The position numbers and the translations under genes were made by a program. A stretch of DNA of 64,000 bases, taken from NCBI RefSeq assembly GCF_009707365.1, contig NZ_CP046122.1:62001-126000 (forward strand), in the 5' to 3' direction. Below, in pieces: positions 53,598 through 62,601 of this stretch (position 1 is the first letter of the stretch; each line of letters begins with the position of its first letter). The notes beneath the pieces were generated by a model, which did not search any database, had not been told where the DNA came from, and was given only the letters and a program-made list of their open reading frames with translations. Source of the stretch: Microlunatus sp. Gsoil 973. Its GTDB lineage: Bacteria; Actinomycetota; Actinomycetes; Propionibacteriales; Propionibacteriaceae.

Positions 53598-55358
53598 GTG
53601 GTGATGATCGACAGCAGGTTGACCGGCGGGTCCCGTACGGAGGCGCTGAACCGGCTGCGCGCCAGCAGCAACGGCGGCCAGGAACTGGACATCCTGGTCA
53701 TCGGCGGAGGAGTCACCGGCGCCGGCATCGCGTTGGATGCCGCGACCCGTGGGCTGATCACCGGAGTCGTCGAGGCGCAGGACTGGGCCTCGGGTACGTC
53801 GAGCAAGTCAAGCAAGCTGATCCACGGCGGCCTGCGCTACCTGCAGATGTTCGACTTCAAGCTCGTCCAGGAGGCGCTGGTGGAACGCGGCCTGCTGCTC
53901 AGCCAGCTGGCCCCGCACCTGGTCAAGCCGGTGCCGTTCCTCTATCCGCTGCGCAACCGGGTCGTCGAGCGGGCGTACGTCGAAGCCGGCATCAGCCTGT
54001 ACGACGCGCTGGCCAGCGTCAGTCGCGGCACGAAGGTGCGCGGTCAACGCCGCCGGGTGCTGCCCTGGCACAGCTACATCGGCCACCACAAGCTGATGGA
54101 GCGGTTCCCCGACCTCGATCCCGATGTCGCGGCCGGGGCCATCCAGTACTGGGACGCCTCGGTGGACGATGCGCGGTTCGTCGCCGATCTTGTCCGTACC
54201 GCTCAGGCGTACGGCGCCTATCCGGCCAGCCGGACGCAGGTGGCCGGACTGATCAAGGACGGCGACCGGGTGGTCGGGGCCGAGCTCGTCGATCTCGAGA
54301 CCGGTGATCATTTCGAGGCCCGGGCCAGAACGGTGATCAACGCCACCGGTGTTTGGACCGGGCTGACCGAGAAGCTCACCGATACTCCCGGCAGCCTGAA
54401 AGTCCTTGCCTCCAAGGGCGTTCACATCGTCGTCCCGCGAGACCGCATCGACGGTCAGGTCGGGTTGATCCTGCAGACACAGACCAGTGTGCTGTTCATC
54501 ATCCCCTGGTCGCGCTATTGGATCATCGGTACCACTGACACGCCGTGGACCGAGGATGTCGCCCGACCGGTGGCCACCGCCCGCGACATCGACTATGTGT
54601 TGGGGGAGGCCAATGCCGTGCTGGCCCGGCCGCTCACCCGTGACGACATCGTCGGGCACTACGCCGGCCTCCGGCCGCTGCTGCAGCCCGGCACCACCGG
54701 TGAAGGCGTGTCGGCCAAGATCTCCCGGGAGCACACGGTCGCCTCACCGGCGCCGGGCATGGTGTCGATCGCCGGCGGCAAGTTCACCACCTATCGGGTG
54801 ATGGCCAAGGACGCCGTCGATTTCGCCCTCGGAGAGCGGGCCGAGCGGCTGCCGTCGGTGACCGCGAACGTGCCCCTGGTCGGGGCGGTCGGCTATCCCG
54901 GTGCCCGCGAGCACACCACCACGCTCGCCGAACGGCACGGCTGGGATCGCTGGCGGGTCTCCCACCTGCTGCACCGCTACGGAGCCGAGATCAGCGAGAT
55001 CGCCCGGCTGTGCAACGAGGATCCGGAGATGGCCCGCCCGCTGGCCGGAGCGACCGCGTACATCCGTGCCGAGATCGTTTTCGCGGTCACCCACGAGGGC
55101 GCGTTGCACCTGGACGACATCCTCGCCCGGCGCACCAGGATCGTCTACGAGGAAGAGCAACAGGGGCTGGCCGCGGTGGACGAGATCGCCGACCTGGCTG
55201 CGCCGCTGCTGGGCTGGACCGAGGACCAGAAGGCGACCGAGATCCGCGCCTACCGGGAGTGGACCCGGATCGAGGCGGAGGCCGCGCAGCAGCCCGACGA
55301 CCGGGCCGCGGCGCAGGTGCGGGCAGCCGTCGATGATCTTGTGCCGATGATCGACTAG
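53598..55358 (+). CDS. glpD: glycerol-3-phosphate dehydrogenase, FAD-dependent
   Basis: GlpD oxidises glycerol-3-phosphate to dihydroxyacetone phosphate and feeds electrons to quinone at the membrane. The 586-residue protein has LVIGGGVTGAGIALDAATRG (FAD motif), TSSKSSKLIHGGLRYLQ, the family signature YWIIGTTDTPW and GHYAGLRPL, and a C-terminal helical domain. GTG 53598 is used, and ATG 53604 is as good. No glpK or glpF is adjacent. The 3' end overlaps the convergent sigma factor gene by 4 bases. Confidence 0.93.
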   Translation: MVMIDSRLTGGSRTEALNRLRASSNGGQELDILVIGGGVTGAGIALDAATRGLITGVVEAQDWASGTSSKSSKLIHGGLRYLQMFDFKLVQEALVERGLLLSQLAPHLVKPVPFLYPLRNRVVERAYVEAGISLYDALASVSRGTKVRGQRRRVLPWHSYIGHHKLMERFPDLDPDVAAGAIQYWDASVDDARFVADLVRTAQAYGAYPASRTQVAGLIKDGDRVVGAELVDLETGDHFEARARTVINATGVWTGLTEKLTDTPGSLKVLASKGVHIVVPRDRIDGQVGLILQTQTSVLFIIPWSRYWIIGTTDTPWTEDVARPVATARDIDYVLGEANAVLARPLTRDDIVGHYAGLRPLLQPGTTGEGVSAKISREHTVASPAPGMVSIAGGKFTTYRVMAKDAVDFALGERAERLPSVTANVPLVGAVGYPGAREHTTTLAERHGWDRWRVSHLLHRYGAEISEIARLCNEDPEMARPLAGATAYIRAEIVFAVTHEGALHLDDILARRTRIVYEEEQQGLAAVDEIADLAAPLLGWTEDQKATEIRAYREWTRIEAEAAQQPDDRAAAQVRAAVDDLVPMID

Positions 55359-56584
55359 TCGCGCTGGGTGGCGTTCAGTCGACGCGCCCGGGAGCGGAGA
55401 TAGTCGCGCTCGGCGATCGATGTCGTCCGCCGAGACGCGTCCAGATAGACGTCGGCCGCCGTCGGGGCACCGGTCCGTTCCAGCAGATGCGCCCGGACGG
55501 CCAGCAGCCGGTGATTGTCCGACGGCAGGCCGTCGAGTTGCTCAAGAAGCTGCAGTCCGTGCGTCGGGCCGTGCACCATGGCGGCCGCAACCGTACGGTT
55601 CAGGCTGACCACCGGGTTGCCGGTGAGCTGCTCCAGGATCGTGTAGAGAGCGAGGATCTCCTGCCAGTCGGTGTCCTGGGTGCTTGCCGCCTGATCATGC
55701 AAGGCGGCGATGGCGGCCTGCACCAGATACGGGCTGGGCGGACGCCCCGGCAGCGTGTCCTGCACCAGCCGGACACCTTCATCGATCTTGGTCCGATCCC
55801 AGCGGCCGCGGTCCTGTTCGTCCAGCGGCACCATCCGACCATGGTCATCGAGCCGGGCATCGCGGCGCCCATCGGTGAGCAACATCAGGGCCAGCAGACC
55901 GGCGGCCTCACCATGATCAGGCAGGTCCCGATGCACCTGCCGGGCGAGCCGGATCGCCTCGGTCGCGAGATCGACGTCGTAGAGTTCGTCGCCGATGGTC
56001 GCTGTGTGTGCCTCGGTGAACATCAGATACAGCACAGTGAGCACGGCATCCAGGCGATGATCGAAATCTGGCCCGGCCGGCGCGGGGAACCGGGCACCGC
56101 TGAGTTTGATCTTGGCCTTGGCCCGGCTGATCCGCTGGGCGATGGTCGCCTCGGGCAGCAGATAGGCCCGGGCGATCTGTGTGGTGGTCAGACCGGCGAC
56201 CGTACGCAGTGTCAGTGCGACCTGGGCGGAACGGGAGAGGTCGGGATGACAACACAACATCATGATCTGCAGGCTGTCGTCGTGCTTAACCGGCGCAAGA
56301 TCGGCGAGCGGATGGGCCAGCCGGGCCTGGACCGACTCCCGTTCCCGACGCCGGGCGTCGCTGCGGATCCGGTCGATCATCCGACGGCGCGCCGCAGTCA
56401 CCAACCAGCCGTGCGGACTATCCGGCCGCCCCGAGGCGATCCACTGCTGGTACGCCTCCAGCAGCGCCTCCTGGACGGAGTCCTCGCAGAGATCGAACTG
56501 TTCGGTGCCGTAGCGGCGGAGGAGGGTGCCGAGGACCTGCGGCGCGAGGGTGCGCAGCAGGTCCTCCAGCTCCGAGGTGATCAC
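55355..56584 (-). CDS. ECF42-type sigma factor with C-terminal extension
   Basis: The 409-residue protein has sigma region 2 (FDLCEDSVQEALLEAYQQW, HGWLVTAARRRMIDRIR) and region 4 (LRTVAGLTTTQIARAYLLPE, AQRISRAKAKI). A 200-residue helical/TPR-like extension follows (DUF6596). ECF42 factors work without an anti-sigma and usually control an adjacent DGPF/YCII gene, which is exactly what lies 2 bases upstream. GTG 56584 is preferred over the frame that extends to 57085. Confidence 0.88.
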   Translation of the reverse strand: MITSELEDLLRTLAPQVLGTLLRRYGTEQFDLCEDSVQEALLEAYQQWIASGRPDSPHGWLVTAARRRMIDRIRSDARRRERESVQARLAHPLADLAPVKHDDSLQIMMLCCHPDLSRSAQVALTLRTVAGLTTTQIARAYLLPEATIAQRISRAKAKIKLSGARFPAPAGPDFDHRLDAVLTVLYLMFTEAHTATIGDELYDVDLATEAIRLARQVHRDLPDHGEAAGLLALMLLTDGRRDARLDDHGRMVPLDEQDRGRWDRTKIDEGVRLVQDTLPGRPPSPYLVQAAIAALHDQAASTQDTDWQEILALYTILEQLTGNPVVSLNRTVAAAMVHGPTHGLQLLEQLDGLPSDNHRLLAVRAHLLERTGAPTAADVYLDASRRTTSIAERDYLRSRARRLNATQRD

Positions 56585-56586
56585 GG

Positions 56587-56958
56587 TCAGATCGGCTCGC
56601 CGTCGCTGAACATCACCGGCCGGACTTCCAACGCCAGCCCGTCGATCGCGGCATCGGGGATCTGCTGGGCCAGTTCGACGGCACGGTCGGCGGACTCGAC
56701 GTCGACCAGGTAGTAGCCGCCGAGGAACTCCTTGGTCTCGGCGAACGGCCCTTCGGTCACCTCCGGACGGCCGGTGGTGCGGCCGCGGACCGTGGTGGTC
56801 TGCGACGGGTCGCCCAGCGCCTGGGTGAACACGAACTCCCCGGACTCCTTGGTCTGGGCCATGAAGCGGGCGTGGCCGTCGCCGATCGCCTGTTGCTGTT
56901 CCTCGGTCAGATTGTCCAGGACTGTGGGATCGACCTGCATCAGGATGAGGAACTTCAT
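56587..56958 (-). CDS. YCII/DGPF domain protein, ECF42 partner
   Basis: A 123-residue protein with the DGPF-type motif EGPFAETKEFLGGYYLVDV and the N-terminal KFLILMQVDP strand of YCII folds. DGPF genes are the standard targets and partners of ECF42 sigma factors. Their enzymatic role is not known. The sigma gene follows after 2 bases, so the two are one operon. Confidence 0.88.
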   Translation of the reverse strand: MKFLILMQVDPTVLDNLTEEQQQAIGDGHARFMAQTKESGEFVFTQALGDPSQTTTVRGRTTGRPEVTEGPFAETKEFLGGYYLVDVESADRAVELAQQIPDAAIDGLALEVRPVMFSDGEPI

Positions 56959-57103
56959 CGGGTGTCCTTCCGGATCTGTGGACGCCGGGTGCGTCCTGTG
57001 CCTCGTGGTCGGAGCCGGCCGTCCGTTCTCGACAACCTTCGGGGAAGTATGGCGAGGGATCCGCTGATTTGCCTAGATCGAACACCTGTTCGATACTTCA
57101 TCC

Positions 57104-57391
57104 ATGGCGCGGACAGCTCGCTACGGTGCATTCGGGGCACCATCGGAGTGGAACCACCAGCAGGTGGTCAATGTCGAGTGGCCGCCGCCGGGGATACCGA
57201 CGCTGTTGCCCGAGCACCGGCCCGTACCGGTGAGGGCCCGGGTGATCTGGGAGCACGACGGCGAGGAGTGGATTCCGGGACGCGCCGTGCGCTGGCTGCG
57301 TCCTGTGGTGTTCGTGTTGATCAACGACCACCGGCATCGCGGCGCCGGACTGTGGCTGCCGCTGCGGGACGTACGCCGTGAGGGCGAGTGA
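57104..57391 (+). CDS. small hypothetical protein
   Basis: The 95-residue product is basic and rich in Trp and Pro (VEWPPPGIPTLLPEHRPVPV, RAVRWLRPVVFVLINDHRHR). No family, signal or membrane segment is recognised. The frame has actinobacterial codon bias. The stop lies 2 bases from the 3' end of the convergent tRNA-His. It could bind nucleic acid, given the basic Arg/Trp-rich C-terminus, but this is a guess. Confidence 0.55.
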   Translation: MARTARYGAFGAPSEWNHQQVVNVEWPPPGIPTLLPEHRPVPVRARVIWEHDGEEWIPGRAVRWLRPVVFVLINDHRHRGAGLWLPLRDVRREGE

Positions 57392-57392
57392 A

Positions 57393-57469
57393 TGGGGTGG
57401 ATGAAGGGACTCGAACCCTCGACCGCCTGGACCACAACCAGGAGCTCTACCAACTGAGCTACATCCACC
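57393..57469 (-). tRNA. tRNA-His (anticodon GUG), G-1 and CCA encoded
   Basis: GTGGATG pairs with CATCCAC. The extra 5' G (G-1) at 57469 faces discriminator C at 57396, the histidine identity pair. The anticodon loop TTGTGGT gives GTG. CCA is encoded at 57393-57395. Confidence 0.96.
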
Positions 57470-57585
57470 ACGGCGACCTTCGTCGCCGGCCGACCGGAGG
57501 CGTACGCCGACCGTCAGCAGCCAGTGAATCTTAGCGTCACCGATCGCTTGGGTCGAAATCGGTTCTGGCCATCCTGGAGGCTGGG

Positions 57586-58248
57586 TCAGGCGGGCGACGA
57601 TTCCGCGGATTCGTCGTCGGCGGTCGCGGACTGCGGCGTCTCCCCGGTCAACATTCCCTGGTGACGCAGCGCGATCGTCCTCGCGGTCGCCGAGTCCGGA
57701 CCGGGCGGTGCCACGAACAACGCCTCGCGGTAGTAGCGCAACTCTTCGATCGATTCCTGGATGTCGGCCAGCGCACGATGGTTTCCCGACTTCGCCGGCG
57801 ACTGGTAGTAGACCCGCGGGTACCAGCGGCGGGCGAGTTCCTTGATCGAGGAGACGTCGACGTTGCGGTAGTGCACATGGGACTCCAGGGCCGGCATGTC
57901 GCGGGCCAGGAATGCCCTGTCAGTGCCGATGGTGTTCCCGGCCAACGGTGCCTTGCGCGGTTCGGGGGCGAACTGGGTGATGTAGGCCATCACCTTCTGC
58001 TCGGCCTCCTCGAGACTGAGTCCGGCGTCGAGTTCGGCGAGCAGGCCGGAGTGTTCGTGCATCGCGCGGACGAAATCACCCATCTGGTCCAGCGCCTGCC
58101 GGCTCGGCTTGATGACGACGTCGACGCCATCGCCGAGGATCTCGAGCTCGGAATCCGTCACCAACGCGGCCACCTCGATCAGGGCGTCGTTGGCGAGGTC
58201 GAGCCCGGTCATTTCACAGTCGATCCAGACCAGTACCTGCTCACTCAC
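57586..58248 (-). CDS. orn: oligoribonuclease
   Basis: Orn degrades the last di- and oligonucleotides of RNA turnover, including pGpG from c-di-GMP breakdown. The 220-residue protein has the DEDDh residues: Asp10 and Glu12 (LVWIDCEMTGLD), the middle Asp in NTIGTDRAFLARDMP, and the final His/Asp in SGNHRALADIQES. GTG 58248 gives the standard N-terminus. The C-terminal 25 residues are a disordered acidic tail. A GGDEF-EAL gene is divergent from it, a fitting neighbour. Confidence 0.93.
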   Translation of the reverse strand: MSEQVLVWIDCEMTGLDLANDALIEVAALVTDSELEILGDGVDVVIKPSRQALDQMGDFVRAMHEHSGLLAELDAGLSLEEAEQKVMAYITQFAPEPRKAPLAGNTIGTDRAFLARDMPALESHVHYRNVDVSSIKELARRWYPRVYYQSPAKSGNHRALADIQESIEELRYYREALFVAPPGPDSATARTIALRHQGMLTGETPQSATADDESAESSPA

Positions 58249-58539
58249 GCCGGTCACTCTAGACCGGAGACCCCCAGCGACCGCTTCCGGAGCCGACGCG
58301 TCGGGTATCCCATTTCGCGTGGGTGGGGTCGTCGACGCAACCGTGCAGCATGCCCCGACATCGGATGGTGGCCGCGAATCCGGCCGGTGAATTACCGGGT
58401 GTTCGGGGGGTCGAATTATGTACGGTCGCGACCCATTCACCCTGCGGGACGAATGTCGGGTGCGCGACAACGGAGAAGACAACTGAGAAGATGACGGTGA
58501 ACCCGGGCGACGGTACGAAATGGGCAGGCGAGGTGGACG

Positions 58540-60873
58540 GTGATGAGTAGTCCGCACAACGGTGCAATGGGACGCCCGGTGCCCACAGAACCGGAGGCGA
58601 CCAAATCAGAGCCGACCAAATCAGAGTCGACCAAATCAGAGTCGACGAAATCAGAGTCGACGAAATCGGAGCCCCCAAAAGCGTGGTCCACGAAATCGGT
58701 GGCCACGAAATGGGCCGACGTCTGGCCGTTTGTGGCGGTCGCACTGCTGGGCGTGGTGATCATGCCGTTCGGTTGGCACCGCGCGTCGCTGGTGGGATTC
58801 GGCCTGTTCGTCGGTCTGACGCTGATCACCCTGGCGATGATCGCGGTCAGCGTCCATCGGGGCCGCCGGACGTGGCTGGCCACGGCCGCGCCGATGCTGG
58901 TCTTCCTCGACCTGGCCCTCGCCCGTCATCTCGCCGGGCCGACCGTGGCCTCCGGTATCGCGCCGCTGGTGCTGCTGCCGGTGCTGTGGGTCGCCCTGCG
59001 TGGAACACGGGTGGAACTGATCGTCGCCGGTGTGCTCAGCGCCGCGTTCTTCTGGGTCCCGGCGGCGATCATCGGCCCGCCGGCGTACCCGGCGGCCGAT
59101 TGGTACCGCGGTCTCCTGGTCGCCGCCATCGCCCTGCTGGTCGCGCCGGTCATCCAACGGGTCGTACGGAGACTGGCAGCGGCCAACGCGCAGGAACGCG
59201 AGGCCAGACGGCAGGCCGCGGCAGTGACCGTTCGCTGGGGGACGCTGTTGGCCCAACTGCCCGACACGGTGGTGGCCACCATCGCCGAACAGGACGGGCG
59301 GATCACGGTGCTGGAGCGGCTGGGCGGCGCGCCGGAGCTGCAGGACGAGTTCTCCGACATCATCAGCAGACACCTGGACGAAGTGCGCACACTGCTGGAC
59401 AAGACCGCCGACGGGCGGACCGAAGTTGAGTTGTCCGATGCGATCACCCGTCGCACCCTGGCAGCGGTCGCCGTGCCGCTGCCGGGTGCCCGACCCGGTG
59501 AGACGCTGGTCATGGTCCGTGACGTCACCCGGGAGAAGCAACGTGAATGGGCGCTGGACCGCAGCCGGCGGCAGCTGGCGTACCTGGCCGATCACGACGC
59601 GGCCAGCGGCTTGCTGAACCGTCGGCGGTTCGACCAACTGCTCGCCGAGCACCTGCTCGACTCCGATGCGGGTGCGCTGCTGATCCTGGATCTGGACCTG
59701 TTCAAGCAGGTCAACGACACACTCGGGCATGCGGCCGGTGATCGGCTGATCGTCAGGGTCGCGGGAATCCTGCGCGACGAGTTGCGGGAGACCGATGCTG
59801 CCGCCCGGCTGGGCGGTGACGAATTCGCCGTGCTGTTGCCGGATGCCGGTGCCACAACGGCCGAGAGGGTGGCCGGACGGCTGGTACAACGGGTCAGGGA
59901 GTCCGTCGCCGCGATGGGTGACCGGCATCCGCCGGTGACCGCCAGCGTCGGCGTGGTGACCATTGCCGCGGCCCGGTCCCGTGGCGTCGATCCGATGATG
60001 CTGGCCGACGCGATGCTGTACCAGGCCAAGCACGGCGGCCGTGGACGATACGCCGTGTTCACCCAGGCCACGGCGGATCTTCCCTCCGCGGTTCGTGGCG
60101 AGACGCTTCAGGCGAGGCTCGATCGTGCCATGGCCGAGGACCGGCTGGTTCTGCATCTGCAGCCGGTGCTGGACGTTCCGCTGGGCCGGGTGGTGGCTGC
60201 CGAGACCCTGCTCAGGATCTTCGAGGACGGCCGACTGGTCGGCCCGGCCGAATTCATCGAGGCTGCCGAGCAGAGCGAGCTGATCATCACCCTGGACAGC
60301 CACATCCTTCGCCGGGGAATCGCGCTGGTGCCGCGGCTGCGGGAACGCGATCCTGATTTCCGGCTGGCGATCAATGTGTCGGCCCGCTCCATCGGTGATC
60401 CGTTGCTCGAGCAGACAATCGTCGAATCCTTGGCTCGGCACGGGGTGCCGGGGTCGGCACTGATCCTGGAGGTGACCGAGACGGCCGCAATGTCTGAGAT
60501 CGAGCACGCGCAGGCATTCGCCCAGAAAATGCGCGAACTCGGCTGCAGCCTGGCGCTCGACGATTTCGGTCATGCATTCGGCACTTTCGCCCGTCTCAAG
60601 CGAATGACCTTTGATTACATCAAGATCTACGGGGAATTTGTTACCGCAGCGGGTGAGTCCGAGATCGACTGCGCAGTGCTGCGCTCGATCATCCGGGTCG
60701 CCCACGACCTCGACAAGCGCGTCGTCGCCGAACATGTGGCTGATCAGTCGACCTTCGACCTCGTCGTGCGTGAAGGAGCAGACCTGGTGCAGGGCTTTCA
60801 CATCGCAAGACCGATGCCGATCGAGGATTTCCTCGATCAATGCCTGCCGCAGCCCGCCCGACGGAATCGATAG
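58540..60873 (+). CDS. membrane-bound GGDEF-EAL protein (c-di-GMP turnover)
   Basis: The 777-residue protein begins with a cytoplasmic ExTKS repeat tail, then five to six membrane helices (VALLGVVIMPFGW onward), a PAS-like linker, and a GGDEF domain with intact RLGGDEFAVLLP, so it can probably make c-di-GMP. The EAL domain has ETL in place of EAL. It keeps INVSARS, EVTETAAM and DDFGHAFG, but ends KIYGEF instead of KID, so its hydrolase activity is doubtful. Start GTG 58540 or ATG 58543. A glycosyltransferase gene follows 11 bases later, a likely effector. Confidence 0.9.
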   Translation: MMSSPHNGAMGRPVPTEPEATKSEPTKSESTKSESTKSESTKSEPPKAWSTKSVATKWADVWPFVAVALLGVVIMPFGWHRASLVGFGLFVGLTLITLAMIAVSVHRGRRTWLATAAPMLVFLDLALARHLAGPTVASGIAPLVLLPVLWVALRGTRVELIVAGVLSAAFFWVPAAIIGPPAYPAADWYRGLLVAAIALLVAPVIQRVVRRLAAANAQEREARRQAAAVTVRWGTLLAQLPDTVVATIAEQDGRITVLERLGGAPELQDEFSDIISRHLDEVRTLLDKTADGRTEVELSDAITRRTLAAVAVPLPGARPGETLVMVRDVTREKQREWALDRSRRQLAYLADHDAASGLLNRRRFDQLLAEHLLDSDAGALLILDLDLFKQVNDTLGHAAGDRLIVRVAGILRDELRETDAAARLGGDEFAVLLPDAGATTAERVAGRLVQRVRESVAAMGDRHPPVTASVGVVTIAAARSRGVDPMMLADAMLYQAKHGGRGRYAVFTQATADLPSAVRGETLQARLDRAMAEDRLVLHLQPVLDVPLGRVVAAETLLRIFEDGRLVGPAEFIEAAEQSELIITLDSHILRRGIALVPRLRERDPDFRLAINVSARSIGDPLLEQTIVESLARHGVPGSALILEVTETAAMSEIEHAQAFAQKMRELGCSLALDDFGHAFGTFARLKRMTFDYIKIYGEFVTAAGESEIDCAVLRSIIRVAHDLDKRVVAEHVADQSTFDLVVREGADLVQGFHIARPMPIEDFLDQCLPQPARRNR
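58594..58668 (+). repeat. five 15-bp tandem repeats in the GGDEF-EAL gene
   Basis: The unit is GAG-nCG-ACn-AAA-TCn, five copies with one to three changes, encoding five ExTKS repeats at the N-terminal end. It looks like recent slippage. The repeats give a charged, unstructured cytoplasmic tail before the first membrane helix. Confidence 0.9.
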
Positions 60874-60884
60874 GGAGCCGCGGG

Positions 60885-62312
60885 ATGCAGAGAATGCAGC
60901 GGCTGGTCGGGGTATTCGTCATCGGGGCCGCGTTGCTCGGCGCCGTACTGCTCGGCGTCGCCGTGGTGATCACCGGCACGTCCCAGGTGGAGCGTCCGAC
61001 GTCCGGCTTCCTCTTCGGAATCTGGAAGGTGGTCTACGCCGCCGAACCGCCGTCACTGGTGGCGGTGCTCGGCGCGATCGGTCTGGCACTCCTGCTGGCG
61101 GCTACCGTCGCCGTGCTGGAGGAACGGGTCGCCACCAGATCCCGGCGCAGCCTCGACGCCGAACAACGGCCGCTCGCGCCGCGGATCGTGATGGCCGAGA
61201 CCCGCGGCGTGTTCGCGGGTCCGGTGACCGTGACGGTGCTGATCCCGGCCCATAACGAGGAGGACTGCATCGGCGCGACGATCGCCTCGCTGAAGCAGCA
61301 GTCGCGTCCGCCGGAGCGGATCGTCGTCGTTGCCGACAACTGCACCGATCGGACAGTCCAGATCGCCGAGGACGCCGCGGTCACGGTGTTCCCGACCATC
61401 GGGAACACCAAGAAGAAGGCCGGAGGGCTGAACCAGGCGCTTGCGGCGATCCTTCCCGATCTCGGTGACAACGACGTGGTGATGGTGATGGACGCCGACA
61501 CCGTGCTGGACCAGGGATTCCTGGAGGCCGCCGTACAGCGGATGACCGATGACCGGGCGTTGATGGCGGTCGGCGGGCTGTTCTACGGCGAGCAGGGCCA
61601 CGGGCTGATCGGGCAGTTCCAGCGCAACGAGTACGCCCGCTACGCCCGGGAGATCCGGCGACGACGCGGCAAGGTCTACGTGCTCACCGGGACAGCCTCG
61701 GTCTTCCGTCCGCGGGCACTGCGCACGGTTGCCGACGAACGGGGCCGCACCCTGCCCGGGGTGCCCGGGGACGTGTACGACACCATCGCCCTCACCGAGG
61801 ACAACGAACTGACGTTGGCCATCCGATCACTCGGCGGGCTGATGGTGTCGCCGGCGGCGTGCACGGTGGTCACCGAGCTGATGCCGACCTGGAAGACGCT
61901 GTGGAACCAGCGGCTGCGTTGGCAACGTGGGGCGCTGGAAAACCTGGGAGCCTACGGATTCCGGCCGTCGGTCACGCGCTACTGGGCTCAGCAGATGGGC
62001 ATCGGCTACGGCGCCATCGCGCTGTTGGCGTACTTCGTGCTGATCATCGTGCAGTTGCTGGCGGCCGAGAGCTGGGTGTGGTTCCCGTTCTGGATCGTGA
62101 TCGGGATGATCTTCATGATCGAACGGGTGGTGACCGCGTGGGGCGGCGGCTGGCGGGCTCGCGTCCTCGGTCTGCTGGTCTTCCCCGAGCTCTTCTACGC
62201 GACCTTCCTCAATCTCGTTTTCCTCAAAGGGATTCTCGACATCTCGCTGCAGCGCACCGCGCAGTGGACCCACCTGACCCGTGAAACCGCCCAGGAAGGA
62301 GACCGTCGATGA
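60885..62312 (+). CDS. processive family 2 glycosyltransferase
   Basis: The 475-residue protein has two N-terminal helices, a GT-A catalytic domain (VTVLIPAHNEEDCIGATIAS, the metal site MVMDADTVLD, the acceptor base TEDNELTLAIR, and QRLRWQRGA for processivity), and three to four C-terminal helices. This is the PgaC/cellulose-synthase-like layout for exporting a beta-linked polysaccharide. ATG 60885 has GGGAG 7 bases upstream. It follows the GGDEF-EAL gene and overlaps the next small membrane gene (ATGA). Confidence 0.92.
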   Translation: MQRMQRLVGVFVIGAALLGAVLLGVAVVITGTSQVERPTSGFLFGIWKVVYAAEPPSLVAVLGAIGLALLLAATVAVLEERVATRSRRSLDAEQRPLAPRIVMAETRGVFAGPVTVTVLIPAHNEEDCIGATIASLKQQSRPPERIVVVADNCTDRTVQIAEDAAVTVFPTIGNTKKKAGGLNQALAAILPDLGDNDVVMVMDADTVLDQGFLEAAVQRMTDDRALMAVGGLFYGEQGHGLIGQFQRNEYARYAREIRRRRGKVYVLTGTASVFRPRALRTVADERGRTLPGVPGDVYDTIALTEDNELTLAIRSLGGLMVSPAACTVVTELMPTWKTLWNQRLRWQRGALENLGAYGFRPSVTRYWAQQMGIGYGAIALLAYFVLIIVQLLAAESWVWFPFWIVIGMIFMIERVVTAWGGGWRARVLGLLVFPELFYATFLNLVFLKGILDISLQRTAQWTHLTRETAQEGDRR

Positions 62313-62521
62313 CCCCCGACGGCGTTCTACTGCCATCCAGTCTGCTCGGTTCACCGTTCTTCGCCGTGTTGTCGACGTTGGTTGCGCTCAACACGCTGAT
62401 CTTCGTGACCCTCGCCATCACGAAGATGCTGCCGGCGATCCATTTCGGCGAGGTCTTCGCTCGGCGGGGTCGGCGGAAGGAGACCCGAAGCATCTACCCG
62501 GATGCGCCCCTCGACGCGTGA
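62309..62521 (+). CDS. small membrane protein coupled to the glycosyltransferase
   Basis: The 70-residue product has one membrane helix (FFAVLSTLVALNTLIFVTLA) and a basic C-terminal tail (ARRGRRKETRS). Its ATG overlaps the glycosyltransferase stop by 4 bases, so the two are translated together. It may be an accessory subunit of the polysaccharide synthase, in the way that PgaD is small and membrane-bound, but no sequence family is recognised. Confidence 0.72.
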   Translation: MTPDGVLLPSSLLGSPFFAVLSTLVALNTLIFVTLAITKMLPAIHFGEVFARRGRRKETRSIYPDAPLDA

Positions 62522-62601
62522 GCCCGATCGACAGCTGATCGATGTCTGATCGGCCTCTTGGGGCGTAGGCTCTCGCGGAGACTGCGGTGAGGGGGATTCC
62601 C

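Noticed and set aside
56585-57085. N-terminal extension of the sigma factor frame
   Set aside because: It overlaps the whole YCII gene on the same strand, which has its own clear family match.
58651-60840. 729-residue open frame on the minus strand
   Set aside because: It is the antisense shadow of the GGDEF-EAL gene. No domain or starting signal is visible, and long antisense frames are expected at this GC content.
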